Shown here piece by piece: positions 32,474-41,133 of a stretch of DNA of 64,000 nt; position 1 is the stretch's first letter, and the number at the start of each line of letters is the position of its first letter. The DNA comes from Prevotella sp. (GTDB lineage Bacteria; Bacteroidota; Bacteroidia; Bacteroidales; Bacteroidaceae), in NCBI GenBank assembly GCA_017458125.1, contig JAFTGB010000011.1:30472-94471 (forward strand). The letters are read 5' to 3'. A program made the position numbers and the translations under genes. The notes beneath the pieces were generated by a model. That model worked only from the letters and a program-made list of their open reading frames with translations, had not been told where the DNA came from and made no database searches.

Positions 32474-34162
32474 ATGGAAACAAAATACATCTTTGTCACA
32501 GGCGGTGTCGTTTCCTCATTGGGAAAGGGCATCATCGCGGCCAGCATAGGCAAGCTGTTGCAGGCTCGCGGATACAAGGTCACCATACAGAAGTTCGACC
32601 CCTACATCAACATTGACCCGGGGACGCTGAACCCCTACGAGCACGGCGAGTGCTACGTGACGGCCGACGGCATGGAGACCGACTTGGACCTGGGGCACTA
32701 CGAGCGGTTTACGGGCATTGAGACCAGCCGCCACAACTCGATAACGACGGGACGCATCTACAAGACTGTCATCGACCGCGAGCGTCATGGCGACTACTTG
32801 GGCAAGACCATCCAGGTGGTGCCGCACATCACGGACGAAATCAAGCGGAGGATGCTGAGAAGTGAAGAGTTAAGAGTGAAGAGTGAAGAATTCGTCATCA
32901 CCGAGGTGGGCGGCACCATAGGCGACATAGAGAGTGCACCGTTCATGGAGGCCATACGCCAACTCAGATGGGAACTGGGCAGGAACGCCGTGTGTGTGCA
33001 CCTGACCTACGTGCCCTACCTGAAAGCAGCCGACGAACTAAAGACCAAGCCCACACAGCACAGCGTCAAGGAACTGCAGTCGATGGGCATACAGCCCGAC
33101 ATACTGGTGCTGCGCACCGAGCGCCACTTGGACGACGCGCTGCGCACGAAGGTGGCCTCGTTCTGCAATGTCGACCTGGAGTGTGTAGTGCAGAGCGAGG
33201 ATATGGCCAGCATCTACGAGGTACCCGTCAGCATGCAGCGACAGGGACTCGACGTTGCCATACTGAGAAAACTAAGCATCACCCCCAACCCCTCTCCCAA
33301 GGAGAAAGGAGTAGCGGGCATGGACTCATGGATGGCTTTCCTTGACATGCAAAAGCGTGCCACGCGTGAGGTGCACATCGCACTGGTGGGCAAGTACGAC
33401 CTGCAGGACGCCTATAAGAGCATCCGCGAGAGCCTGAACCTGGCGGGTATATATAATAATGTAAAGGCACGGTTGCACTTCGTCAACAGCGAGGAGGTGA
33501 CGACGGAGAATGTCGCCAGGCTATTAGAGGGCATGGCGGGTGTCATCATCTGTCCGGGCTTCGGCCAGCGCGGCATCGAGGGGAAGATAGCTGCCGCCGA
33601 ATATTGCCGGACGCACGACGTGCCGACCTTCGGCATCTGCCTCGGCATGCAGATGATGGTGATAGAGTTTGCGCGGAATGTGCTGGGCTATCAGGATGCC
33701 AACAGCAGCGAAATGTCAGCAGACACCCATCACCCCGTCATCGACCTGATGGAGGAACAGAAGACGGTGACGAATATGGGCGGCACGATGCGACTTGGAG
33801 CATACGAATGTCTGCTGTCTCCTGATAGTAAAACCTATGCAGCATATAAACAGATGCAGCCATCTACTCCCCTCCCTCACAGGGAGGGGCCTGGGGTGGG
33901 TCTGCTTATCAAAGAGCGTCACCGCCACCGCTACGAGTTCAACAATCAGTATAAAGAGGTGTACGAGCAGGCCGGCATGAGGTGCGTGGGCATCAACCCT
34001 GACGTTGACTTGGTGGAGATTGTGGAGATAGCCGACCACAGATGGTACATCGGCACGCAGTTTCACCCGGAATACTCGTCGACGGTGCTGCATCCGAACC
34101 CGCTGTTCATGAGTTTCGTCAAAACATGCAGCAGTGAAGAGTGTAAAGTTGATAGTGAATAG
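32474..34162 (+). CDS. pyrG: CTP synthase
   Basis: PyrG aminates UTP to CTP using glutamine. The ATG at 32474 (METKYIFVTGGVVSSLGKG) is the normal start; a longer frame from 32447 overlaps the promoter. The synthase domain covers residues 1-270 and the class I amidotransferase 310-550, with nucleophile FGICLGMQ and HPEYSS. At 562 residues it is longer than most bacterial PyrG (about 535-545): extra peptides occur at about 133 (RSEELRVKSEE, A/G-rich repeat), 274 (TPNPSPKEKG) and 470 (STPLPHREGPG), the last two from palindromic elements, all at domain borders or loops. The C-terminus is also repeat-encoded. Confidence 0.95.
   Translation: METKYIFVTGGVVSSLGKGIIAASIGKLLQARGYKVTIQKFDPYINIDPGTLNPYEHGECYVTADGMETDLDLGHYERFTGIETSRHNSITTGRIYKTVIDRERHGDYLGKTIQVVPHITDEIKRRMLRSEELRVKSEEFVITEVGGTIGDIESAPFMEAIRQLRWELGRNAVCVHLTYVPYLKAADELKTKPTQHSVKELQSMGIQPDILVLRTERHLDDALRTKVASFCNVDLECVVQSEDMASIYEVPVSMQRQGLDVAILRKLSITPNPSPKEKGVAGMDSWMAFLDMQKRATREVHIALVGKYDLQDAYKSIRESLNLAGIYNNVKARLHFVNSEEVTTENVARLLEGMAGVIICPGFGQRGIEGKIAAAEYCRTHDVPTFGICLGMQMMVIEFARNVLGYQDANSSEMSADTHHPVIDLMEEQKTVTNMGGTMRLGAYECLLSPDSKTYAAYKQMQPSTPLPHREGPGVGLLIKERHRHRYEFNNQYKEVYEQAGMRCVGINPDVDLVEIVEIADHRWYIGTQFHPEYSSTVLHPNPLFMSFVKTCSSEECKVDSE
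32858..32890 (+). repeat. A/G-rich GTGAAGAGT repeat inside pyrG
   Basis: Short units AGTGAAGAGTTAAGAGTGAAG within the coding sequence, encoding about RSEELRVKSEE. The same units occur at the end of pyrG (34131-34176). Confidence 0.65.
33278..33315 (-). repeat. Palindromic element in pyrG, copy 1 (diverged)
   Basis: CACCCCCAACCCCTCTCCC then AAGGAGAAAGGAGTAG; same layout as the gltB elements with a changed core. Encodes about ITPNPSPKEKGVA in the linker between the synthase and amidotransferase domains. Confidence 0.75.
33863..33904 (+). repeat. Palindromic element in pyrG, copy 2
   Basis: CTACTCCCCTCCCTCACAGG then GAGGGGCCTGGGGTGGGTCT; nearly identical to gltB copies 3 and 5. Encodes about STPLPHREGPGVG. 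Confidence 0.9.
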
Positions 34163-34176
34163 TGAATAGTTGACAG
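34131..34176 (+). repeat. AGTGAAGAGT/AGTGAATAGT repeat at the pyrG-purF junction
   Basis: Tandem-like AGTGAA(G/T)AGT units encode the PyrG C-terminus (SSEECKVDSE) and its stop and fill the 14-base gap before purF. Relates to the repeat inside pyrG at 32858. Confidence 0.6.
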
Positions 34177-35910
34177 ATGACTGAAGAACTGAAACATGAG
34201 TGTGGAGTGGCCATGATAAGGCTGCTGAAGCCCATAGCATACTACGAACAGAAATACGGCTCATGGGCGTGGGGCTTCAACAAGCTCTACCTGATGATGG
34301 AGAAACAGCACAACCGAGGACAGGAGGGTGCGGGGTTCGCCACCGTCAGTCTGACGACGGAGCCGGGCAATGAATACATGTTCCGCGAGAAAGCCGAGGG
34401 CAAGAACGCCATCACCGACATCTTCTCGCGTGTCAGCAGGCAGATGGCGGGCGAACTCTACATGGGACACCTGCGCTACTCGACAACGGGGAAGAGCGGT
34501 CTGCAGTACGTGCACCCCTTTCTGCGCCGCGACAACTGGAGGGCTAAGAACCTCTGCCTGTGCGGCAACTTCAACATGACCAACATCGACGACGTGTTCA
34601 GGAGCATGGTGGCGCAGGGACAGTCGCCACGCATCTACAGCGACTCCTACATCACGCTCGACCTGATGGGGCACCGGCTGGACCGTGAGGTGGAGCGAAA
34701 CTACGAGGAAGCCGTACGGCGGGGACTGCAGGGACAGGACATCACACACTACATTGACGAACACGTGGACATGGCACGCGTGCTGCGCACCACACTGGCT
34801 GACTACGACGGCGGCTACGTCATGTGCGGACTGACGGGCAGCGGCGGATTCTTTGCCGTGCGCGACCCGTGGGGCATACGACCCGCCTACTACTACCAGA
34901 ACGACGAGGTGGTGGCCGTAGCCTCGGAGCGGCCCGTCATCCAGACCACCTTCGACCTACAGACGGAGGACGTCAGGGAACTGCTGCCGGGCGAGGCACT
35001 CATCGTGGGGAAAAGCGGCGTGTGTCAGCTGGAGCAGGTTTTGCCTGCACGGCAGAGGACGGCATGCTCGTTTGAGCGCATCTACTTCAGCCGCGGCAAC
35101 GACCGCGACATCTACCGGGAGCGCAAGCGCCTGGGCGAACAGCTTACGCCAGCCATCATGCAGGCTGTGGACGGCGACATGGAGCACACGGTATGCTCGT
35201 TTGTGCCCAACACGGCCGAGGTGGCGTTCTACGGCATGGTGGAGGGGTTCCGCAAGATGGGGCACGACGTGCGCACGGAGAAGGTGGCATGGAAGGACAT
35301 CAAGCTGCGAACCTTCATAGCCGAGGGGGCGGAACGCAACGACCTGGCCGCCCACGTCTACGACATCACCTACGGTTCGCTGGAGCCTGACACGGACAAT
35401 CTGGTCATCATCGACGACAGCATCGTGCGCGGCACCACGCTGCGCGAGAGCATCTTCAAGATACTGGACCGGCTGCATCCCAAAAAGATTGTGATGGTCT
35501 CCAGCGCGCCCCAGATACGCTACCCTGACTTCTACGGCATTGACATGGCCCGCTTAGAGGAGCTCTGCGCCTTCCGCGCCGCCATGGCCTTGATAGAGGA
35601 GCGTGGCATGCAGCACCTCGCAGACGAGGTGTATCGGAGCTGCAAGGAAGACCCTTGCTCGGCCAACCACGTACGCCGCATCTATGCTCCCTTCACCGTC
35701 GGCGACATCAACCGCAAGATAGCCGAGATGTTGCGCCCTGAGGGCATGCGGGCACCTATAGAGCTGGTGTTCCAGAGCATTGAGGGACTGCATCAGGCCT
35801 GTCCGCACCATCGGGGCGACTGGTACTTCACCGGCCACTACCCCACCCCCGGCGGCGTACGCTTAGTCAACCAGTCCTTTGTCAACTATATGGAACTTCG
35901 TTCCAAATGA
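34177..35910 (+). CDS. purF: Amidophosphoribosyltransferase (PurF-type glutamine amidotransferase)
   Basis: The family makes 5-phosphoribosylamine from PRPP and glutamine, the first step of purine synthesis. The 577-residue protein has an N-terminal Ntn amidotransferase (nucleophile Cys9 after an 8-residue leader MTEELKHE, then GVAMIRL) and a C-terminal phosphoribosyltransferase with the PRPP loop VIIDDSIVRGTT near residue 410. Sequence is of the Bacteroidota type, which is rather different from enteric PurF. It lies between pyrG and asnB, so three glutamine-using enzymes are adjacent. A second PurF elsewhere in the genome is possible, so a paralogous role cannot be excluded. Confidence 0.85.
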   Translation: MTEELKHECGVAMIRLLKPIAYYEQKYGSWAWGFNKLYLMMEKQHNRGQEGAGFATVSLTTEPGNEYMFREKAEGKNAITDIFSRVSRQMAGELYMGHLRYSTTGKSGLQYVHPFLRRDNWRAKNLCLCGNFNMTNIDDVFRSMVAQGQSPRIYSDSYITLDLMGHRLDREVERNYEEAVRRGLQGQDITHYIDEHVDMARVLRTTLADYDGGYVMCGLTGSGGFFAVRDPWGIRPAYYYQNDEVVAVASERPVIQTTFDLQTEDVRELLPGEALIVGKSGVCQLEQVLPARQRTACSFERIYFSRGNDRDIYRERKRLGEQLTPAIMQAVDGDMEHTVCSFVPNTAEVAFYGMVEGFRKMGHDVRTEKVAWKDIKLRTFIAEGAERNDLAAHVYDITYGSLEPDTDNLVIIDDSIVRGTTLRESIFKILDRLHPKKIVMVSSAPQIRYPDFYGIDMARLEELCAFRAAMALIEERGMQHLADEVYRSCKEDPCSANHVRRIYAPFTVGDINRKIAEMLRPEGMRAPIELVFQSIEGLHQACPHHRGDWYFTGHYPTPGGVRLVNQSFVNYMELRSK

Positions 35911-36044
35911 GAATTCTCTTGCTTCCTACCTCTATTAAATCGAAAATCGAACATTCGTAAATCGAAAATAAATCGTAAAATAGTCAAATAGTAAAATTGT
36001 ATAATAGTAAAATAGTAAAATAGTCAAATAGTAAAATAGTCATC
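35896..36044. repeat. Compound interspersed repeat between purF and asnB
   Basis: Starts inside the purF end (TTCCAAATGAGAA), continues with CTCTTGCTTCCTACCTCTATT, AAATCGAAAATCG units, then AATAGTAAAATAGTCAAATA units up to the asnB ATG. The order of parts matches that after amt (26160-26282). Confidence 0.75.
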
Positions 36045-37757
36045 ATGTGTGGAATTGTAGCAATATTGAACGTAAAGCAACAGACGCAACAACTGCGTGA
36101 GAAAGCGTTGAGAATGAGTCAGAAAATCCGTCACCGCGGACCTGACTGGAGTGGAATATACTGCGGAGGATCGGCCATACTGGCACACGAACGACTGAGC
36201 ATCGTAGACCCGGAGAGCGGCGGGCAGCCCCTCTACTCGCCCGACAGGAAACAGGTGCTGGCCGTCAACGGCGAGATATACAACCATCAGGAAATCCGCC
36301 GCCGCTTTGCCGGACACTATGACTTCCAGACGGGCTCGGACTGTGAGGTCATCCTCGCCCTTTACCGTGAGAAAGGCATTGACTTCCTGGAAGAACTCAA
36401 CGGCATCTTCGCCTTCGTGCTCTACGACGAAGAACGCGACATGTTTCTGATAGCCCGCGACCCCATTGGCGTGATACCGTTATATATAGGCTACGACAAC
36501 GACGGCACCGTCTATGTGACCTCTGAGCTGAAAGCGCTCGAAGGGCAGTGCGACCGCTACGAGCCCTTCCTGCCCGGACACTACCTCTTGGGGGGGGCAG
36601 AGTTGGCTGCTCATGATAAAAAAAACGATGAACTATGCACTATAAACTATAAACAGAAAAGGTATTATCAGCGTGACTGGTTCAACTATGACGCCGTCAA
36701 GGACAATGCCGCCAGCGTCAGTGCCGTACACGACGCCTTGGAAGCAGCCGTCAGGCGACAGCTGATGTCCGACGTCCCCTACGGCGTGCTCCTCTCTGGA
36801 GGACTGGACAGCAGCGTCATATCCGCCATCGCCGAGAAATACAGCGAGCACCGCATAGAAGACAACTCCAAAACGCGTGCCTACTGGCCGCGCCTGCACT
36901 CCTTCGCCGTAGGACTGAAAGGGGCACCGGACCTGACTAAGGCGCGGCTGGTGGCCGACCACATAGGCACCGTACACCACGAAATCAACTACACCATTCA
37001 GGAGGGGCTTGACGCTATACGCGACGTCATATACTACATCGAGACTTACGACGTGACCACGGTACGGGCTTCGACGCCCATGTACCTGCTGGCGCGTGTC
37101 ATCAAGTCGATGGGCATCAAGATGGTGCTTTCAGGCGAGGGTGCCGACGAGGTGTTCGGCGGGTACCTCTACTTCCATAAGGCTCCGTCGGCCCGTGAGT
37201 TCCACGAGGAGACGGTCAGAAAACTCTCGAAGTTGCACCTCTACGACTGTCTGCGGGCCAACAAGAGCCTGTCGGCATGGGGCGTAGAGGGACGCGTGCC
37301 CTTCCTCGACAAGGAGTTTCTAGACGTGGCCATGCGCCAGAACCCGGAGGCGAAGATGTGCCGGGGGGAAACCATAGAGAAAAAGATGGTCCGGGAGGCC
37401 TTTGCCGACTTGCTGCCCGAGGCGGTGGCCTGGCGACAGAAGGAACAGTTCTCGGACGGTGTGGGCTATTCGTGGATAGACACGCTGAAAGCCGTCACCG
37501 CTGCGGCCGTCAGTGACGAGCAGATGGCACATGCGGCTGAACGGTTCCCCGTCAATCCGCCCAAGAACAAAGAGGAATACTACTACCGCAGCATCTTTGC
37601 CGAGCACTTCCCCTCGGACTCCGCAGCACGTAGTGTACCCTCGGAGGCCAGCGTGGCCTGCTCGACGGAGAAAGCACTGGAGTGGGACGCAGCCTTCCAG
37701 GGCATGAACGACCCCAGCGGACGGGCCGTCAAGGGCGTGCACGCAGAGGCGTACTAA
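36045..37757 (+). CDS. asnB: Glutamine-hydrolysing asparagine synthetase
   Basis: AsnB makes asparagine from aspartate, ATP and glutamine. The 570-residue protein begins MCGIVAILNV, with Cys2 the amidotransferase nucleophile, and has the synthetase PP-loop VLLSGGLDSSVISAIAEKY near residue 248 and LSGEGADEVFGGYLYFHKAP near 363. Between the two domains, about residues 185-205, the sequence AAHDKKNDELCTINYKQK looks inserted and is encoded by A/T-rich ACTATAAACTATAAA-type repeat. A PurF-asnB-type neighbourhood with gltBD is consistent with nitrogen metabolism. Confidence 0.95.
   Translation: MCGIVAILNVKQQTQQLREKALRMSQKIRHRGPDWSGIYCGGSAILAHERLSIVDPESGGQPLYSPDRKQVLAVNGEIYNHQEIRRRFAGHYDFQTGSDCEVILALYREKGIDFLEELNGIFAFVLYDEERDMFLIARDPIGVIPLYIGYDNDGTVYVTSELKALEGQCDRYEPFLPGHYLLGGAELAAHDKKNDELCTINYKQKRYYQRDWFNYDAVKDNAASVSAVHDALEAAVRRQLMSDVPYGVLLSGGLDSSVISAIAEKYSEHRIEDNSKTRAYWPRLHSFAVGLKGAPDLTKARLVADHIGTVHHEINYTIQEGLDAIRDVIYYIETYDVTTVRASTPMYLLARVIKSMGIKMVLSGEGADEVFGGYLYFHKAPSAREFHEETVRKLSKLHLYDCLRANKSLSAWGVEGRVPFLDKEFLDVAMRQNPEAKMCRGETIEKKMVREAFADLLPEAVAWRQKEQFSDGVGYSWIDTLKAVTAAAVSDEQMAHAAERFPVNPPKNKEEYYYRSIFAEHFPSDSAARSVPSEASVACSTEKALEWDAAFQGMNDPSGRAVKGVHAEAY
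36598..36660 (+). repeat. Low-complexity insertion in asnB
   Basis: After a run of seven G (36591-36597 region), A/T-rich sequence with AACTATGCACTATAAACTAT units sits at the amidotransferase/synthetase linker of AsnB, in frame. Lower confidence than the GC-rich elements. Confidence 0.45.
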
Positions 37758-37772
37758 AAAAGCGGCAAGGGA

Positions 37773-38414
37773 CTATAGGGCCGCACGTACCAGGGCGTAG
37801 AGCACCAAAAGGCACAACACACCAACAGGAACCAGCAGGTCGCGCGGCTCATAATGGGCTGGCTTGGCGTAACGGCGGTAGAGCCGGTAGACAAGCCAGC
37901 CTACGAAACCGCCCCAGAGCAGCCCTACAGTGATGTCGCCGGGATAGTGGACTCCAAGGTAGAGACGGGTGTAGCAGTTGACTAACGACCAAGCCACCAT
38001 GGCACAGACGAAGAAGCGTCGGCGTACCATCAGCGAGAAGAAGACGGCAATGCTGAACGTGTTGGCGGCATGGGCCGAGAAGAAGCCGTAGTTGCCTCCG
38101 CGATAGCCATTGACGACATCGACAAGATGACCAATCTCCGGGTCGTGGGTGGGACGCCAGCGCGCCACAAGGGGTTTCACGATTTCGTCGTCGACAGCAC
38201 CGGCGAGCAACACGCACATGCCGGCAGCCAACAGCACCAGCAGCGTCTGGCGCACATCGCGGTGAGCGCGCCACACGACGTAGAGCAGTGCCAAATAAAG
38301 GGGTATCCACGTCTGCGCCGTGGTCAGCGTCATGATGAGGGAGTCGAGGAACGTGCTCTCGCTGCCGTTCAAAGTCAGCAGCAGTTGCTTGTCTAATTGG
38401 ATGAGTTCGTGCAT
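37773..38414 (-). CDS. PAP2-family membrane phosphatase
   Basis: Integral-membrane phosphatase, perhaps acting on undecaprenyl pyrophosphate, lipid A or other phospholipid phosphates. The 213-residue protein has about six transmembrane helices and the three PAP2 motifs: KPLVARWRP (about residues 79-87), GFFSAHAAN (about 109-117, with the central His) and TRLYLGVHYPGD (about 149-160, with the catalytic His). The PSGH motif is in the FSAH form often seen in Bacteroidota. It is convergent with asnB (15-base gap) and 8 bases after the BatD/E stop on the same strand. Substrate unknown. Confidence 0.88.
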   Translation of the reverse strand: MHELIQLDKQLLLTLNGSESTFLDSLIMTLTTAQTWIPLYLALLYVVWRAHRDVRQTLLVLLAAGMCVLLAGAVDDEIVKPLVARWRPTHDPEIGHLVDVVNGYRGGNYGFFSAHAANTFSIAVFFSLMVRRRFFVCAMVAWSLVNCYTRLYLGVHYPGDITVGLLWGGFVGWLVYRLYRRYAKPAHYEPRDLLVPVGVLCLLVLYALVRAAL

Positions 38415-38421
38415 GGTGGTT

Positions 38422-41034
38422 TCAAATCATTTCTATTTCCTTTGCTTGCAGCCAGCCCTCCTTGCCGTCGGCCACACGCACGCGTCGCCACTGGCGCATG
38501 GTGGCATCGGTAACGGAGACCTTAGTGCCTTCATGCAGAATGAAGAGGTCGGTGCCGCCAACGGAGGGCGTACTCTTGACGGTGACGGCCGACTGGATGA
38601 TGACGGCGCCCGTGCGGTGGCTGAGTTCGTGCTTCTGCTGCCAGGCGAAGAGGTTGCTGAGCAGGAACACCAACAGCAGCAGAAGACCGCCGAAGAACCC
38701 TACCTTGCGCAGCCAGATGCGGTCGGAGAAGAGGTAGACCAGCGCCAGAACGATGACCACGACGAGGGCTACCAACGACAAACGAGCCCAGGCATCAACA
38801 CTCTGCACGTTGACAACAGCGTGGTACCAGGTGACAAAGAACATCTCTGATTCCGGGGTAATCTTGTCGATGGTCTTTGACCTGGCCATTTGCAGGTTGA
38901 AGCGGATGTCACGGTCGCCGGGCGAAAGCAGCAGGGCGCGCTCGTAGTTCAGCACGGCCTTCGTGATGTTGTCCATACGATAATAGCTGTTGCCCAGGTT
39001 GTAGTACAGGTCGGCCGAAACACCACGCTGCAACAACTGCTCGTAGCAGGCTGCCGCCTTCTGGTAGTGCTCCTGAACGTAAGCGCTGTCGGCTTCGGCC
39101 TTGGTCACCGCAGCAGAAGAGGCAAGGGGGAAGAGGCAAGAGGCAGCAAGAAGCAAGAGGCAAGAGAAATGTCTGAGGCTTGAGGCATCCTCTTGCTTCT
39201 TGCCTCTTGCACCATACATCTTTCTCCTCATCGTTGTGGCGATGTTCGTAATAGCCGTCATGGCGGCGTCATATACCTTATTCATATTTCCTGTAGCGTC
39301 ACCGGGAGCATAACGGGCGTACTCACACTCGTCCAAAGCACCGATGAACTGCTGAATAGTTTCATTAGAGACATGGCGGGCCTCCAACTGCTGGGCGATG
39401 TTCTCACGTGAAAGCTGCTCAACGGGCATGCTTAACTTATCGCCGACATAACCCCAGAGCGCACGGAGCACCTCGTCATAAAACTCGTTCTGCCTGCCTG
39501 CCGACATCAGCTTGTGGGCCTTCTTCAGTCGTTTGGTTGCCACCTTATTGGCACGGCCGGCACGTTGCTTCACAATGTCGGCACGCTCAATGGCACGCTG
39601 ACGGAAGATGACAAACAACGAAACGAAAGCAGCCAGCAGGACAGCCAGCGTCACCCAGTAACGGGTTGAGGCAAAGAAGAAGTCATCGACAGCATGCTGG
39701 CGGGTGTCGCCGGTCTTGATGTAACGAATGTCGCTATTCAGCTGGCGTACGTCTTCCTGACCGGTATAGGCTGAGGCACCGCCCGAACCAGAACCTTTGG
39801 CCACATGGAGTGTGAAAGGCTGGCTACTGACGGTCTTATAGTCACCTAAAGAGGTGTCGTAATAGGTATATTGTATGGCTGGAATCTCAAAGGTTCCCTG
39901 ATGGCGGGGCACGGCCAAGAAGTCGTAGACGATGCTGCCTTCCAGTCCTTGGGTGGTCAGCTTGGTCTGGTCGGTGACCTTGGCATCGTAATGGTCGAAG
40001 TCTTTGGGAAACTTCACCTCGGGTTCTTTCAGCAACTTCATATTGCCCACGCCGCTGACGACAACACGCAAGCGGACAGGATCGTTGGCTTTTACCTCGG
40101 TCCTGTCAAGGGTAGCGGTGATGGTGTACTTACCAACTCCGCCAGAGAAGCCCGCAGGACGCTGGGGCAAAGGGTCTACCTGAATGGTGATGCCAGGAGC
40201 CTTGATTTGCTTTTTCACCTCGATATAGCCGGAACCTCCGTTGAAGAATGCCTCAAAGGGGTCTACATTGCGATTACGCTGAACTACGATGCCCTCATAG
40301 GTCAGGCTGGGAACTTCCAACTTTCCCGTAGACTGGGGAAACAGTACGTACTGTTGCCAGGTGACAGTGCGGTAGGGTTTGCCGTTGAGCCTCTCTATAT
40401 GGAACTGCTTCTCTTGAGGCAGGGGCACCTCACGGGTATAGAAGCTCTTCAGGTCGGCCATCTTGCCATTGAGCTGCGTCAGTCCGACAAGGGTGTAGAC
40501 CTTGTAGGTCAGCAGAATGGGCTCCTGCTCACGGACACGCTGCTTGGAGGCGATGACCTTGATGAAGAGGTCGCTACCCGATATGGCCGTACCGGCATCG
40601 CGCACCTCACCATTGTCGTTTGGCTGCTGACGACCGCCTTGCTGAGAGTTACGCGAATCTCCGGCCACCTTGACACGCACCTCGTTGGAGGTGACGGTCT
40701 TGCCATCAACGGTGACGTGGGCAGCAGGAATGGTGAACGTGCCGTTCTTGGTAGCCGAAAGGATATAGGTGTAGGTGATGCTGGACGAACTGGACATGTG
40801 GCCGTTGACCATCTGGTAGCTGGACTGCGTGGACGTAGACGGTCCCATGAGAACATCGAAGGCATCGGGGATGTTTCCGGCACGGAAGCCCTTGGCATCC
40901 TGTGTGTTGACCGTGTAGCTCAGCCGGAACTGTTCGCCTACGGCAACCTGCGAGGGAGCACGGCCCGTCAGCGTCTGGGCTGACGAAATGAGCAGTGAAC
41001 TGTGGGTAATGAAAAATGCCAATAGTAGCCTCAT
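38422..41034 (-). CDS. BatD-BatE fusion: oxygen-tolerance domain plus TPR/SH3 protein
   Basis: The first ~600 residues are BatD: Sec signal (MRLLLAFFITHSSLLISSAQ), Ig-like strands (GRAPSQVAVGEQFRLSYTV) and a transmembrane helix near RYWVTLAVLLAAFVSLFVI. The last ~260 are BatE: TPR repeats (HYQKAAACYEQLL, YYNLGNSYYRM), two membrane helices and a C-terminal SH3-like domain. In Bacteroides these are separate genes. Here a hydrophobic stretch at the junction, HFSCLLLLAASCLFPLASSA, is encoded by a palindromic repeat and looks like the BatE signal peptide, now internal. The start is placed at the ATG at 41034 for the signal; an in-frame ATG at 41106 in repeat sequence is possible. Confidence 0.85.
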   Translation of the reverse strand: MRLLLAFFITHSSLLISSAQTLTGRAPSQVAVGEQFRLSYTVNTQDAKGFRAGNIPDAFDVLMGPSTSTQSSYQMVNGHMSSSSSITYTYILSATKNGTFTIPAAHVTVDGKTVTSNEVRVKVAGDSRNSQQGGRQQPNDNGEVRDAGTAISGSDLFIKVIASKQRVREQEPILLTYKVYTLVGLTQLNGKMADLKSFYTREVPLPQEKQFHIERLNGKPYRTVTWQQYVLFPQSTGKLEVPSLTYEGIVVQRNRNVDPFEAFFNGGSGYIEVKKQIKAPGITIQVDPLPQRPAGFSGGVGKYTITATLDRTEVKANDPVRLRVVVSGVGNMKLLKEPEVKFPKDFDHYDAKVTDQTKLTTQGLEGSIVYDFLAVPRHQGTFEIPAIQYTYYDTSLGDYKTVSSQPFTLHVAKGSGSGGASAYTGQEDVRQLNSDIRYIKTGDTRQHAVDDFFFASTRYWVTLAVLLAAFVSLFVIFRQRAIERADIVKQRAGRANKVATKRLKKAHKLMSAGRQNEFYDEVLRALWGYVGDKLSMPVEQLSRENIAQQLEARHVSNETIQQFIGALDECEYARYAPGDATGNMNKVYDAAMTAITNIATTMRRKMYGARGKKQEDASSLRHFSCLLLLAASCLFPLASSAAVTKAEADSAYVQEHYQKAAACYEQLLQRGVSADLYYNLGNSYYRMDNITKAVLNYERALLLSPGDRDIRFNLQMARSKTIDKITPESEMFFVTWYHAVVNVQSVDAWARLSLVALVVVIVLALVYLFSDRIWLRKVGFFGGLLLLLVFLLSNLFAWQQKHELSHRTGAVIIQSAVTVKSTPSVGGTDLFILHEGTKVSVTDATMRQWRRVRVADGKEGWLQAKEIEMI
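39113..39210. repeat. Inverted repeat at the BatD/BatE junction
   Basis: GCAAGAAGCAAGAGG at 39146-39160 and its exact reverse complement at 39189-39203, embedded in GCAAGAGG-type purine repeats. On the coding strand it encodes LLLLAASCLFPLASS. Confidence 0.8.
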
Positions 41035-41133
41035 CGCCCAACGTCCTCTCCTTTGTCCTATTTCAATATATCTTGTGAAGTTCATTTCTTCATTTCTCAT
41101 TTTCATTTTTCTTATTTCTCATTTACACAGGAG
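41035..41133. repeat. CATTTCTCATTT-type repeat between batB/C and batD/E
   Basis: Units like TTCATTTCTTCATTTCTCATT, similar to the right half of the 111-bp repeat near dapF. In frame with BatD upstream of the chosen start, giving MKMRNEEMN if translated. Confidence 0.6.
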
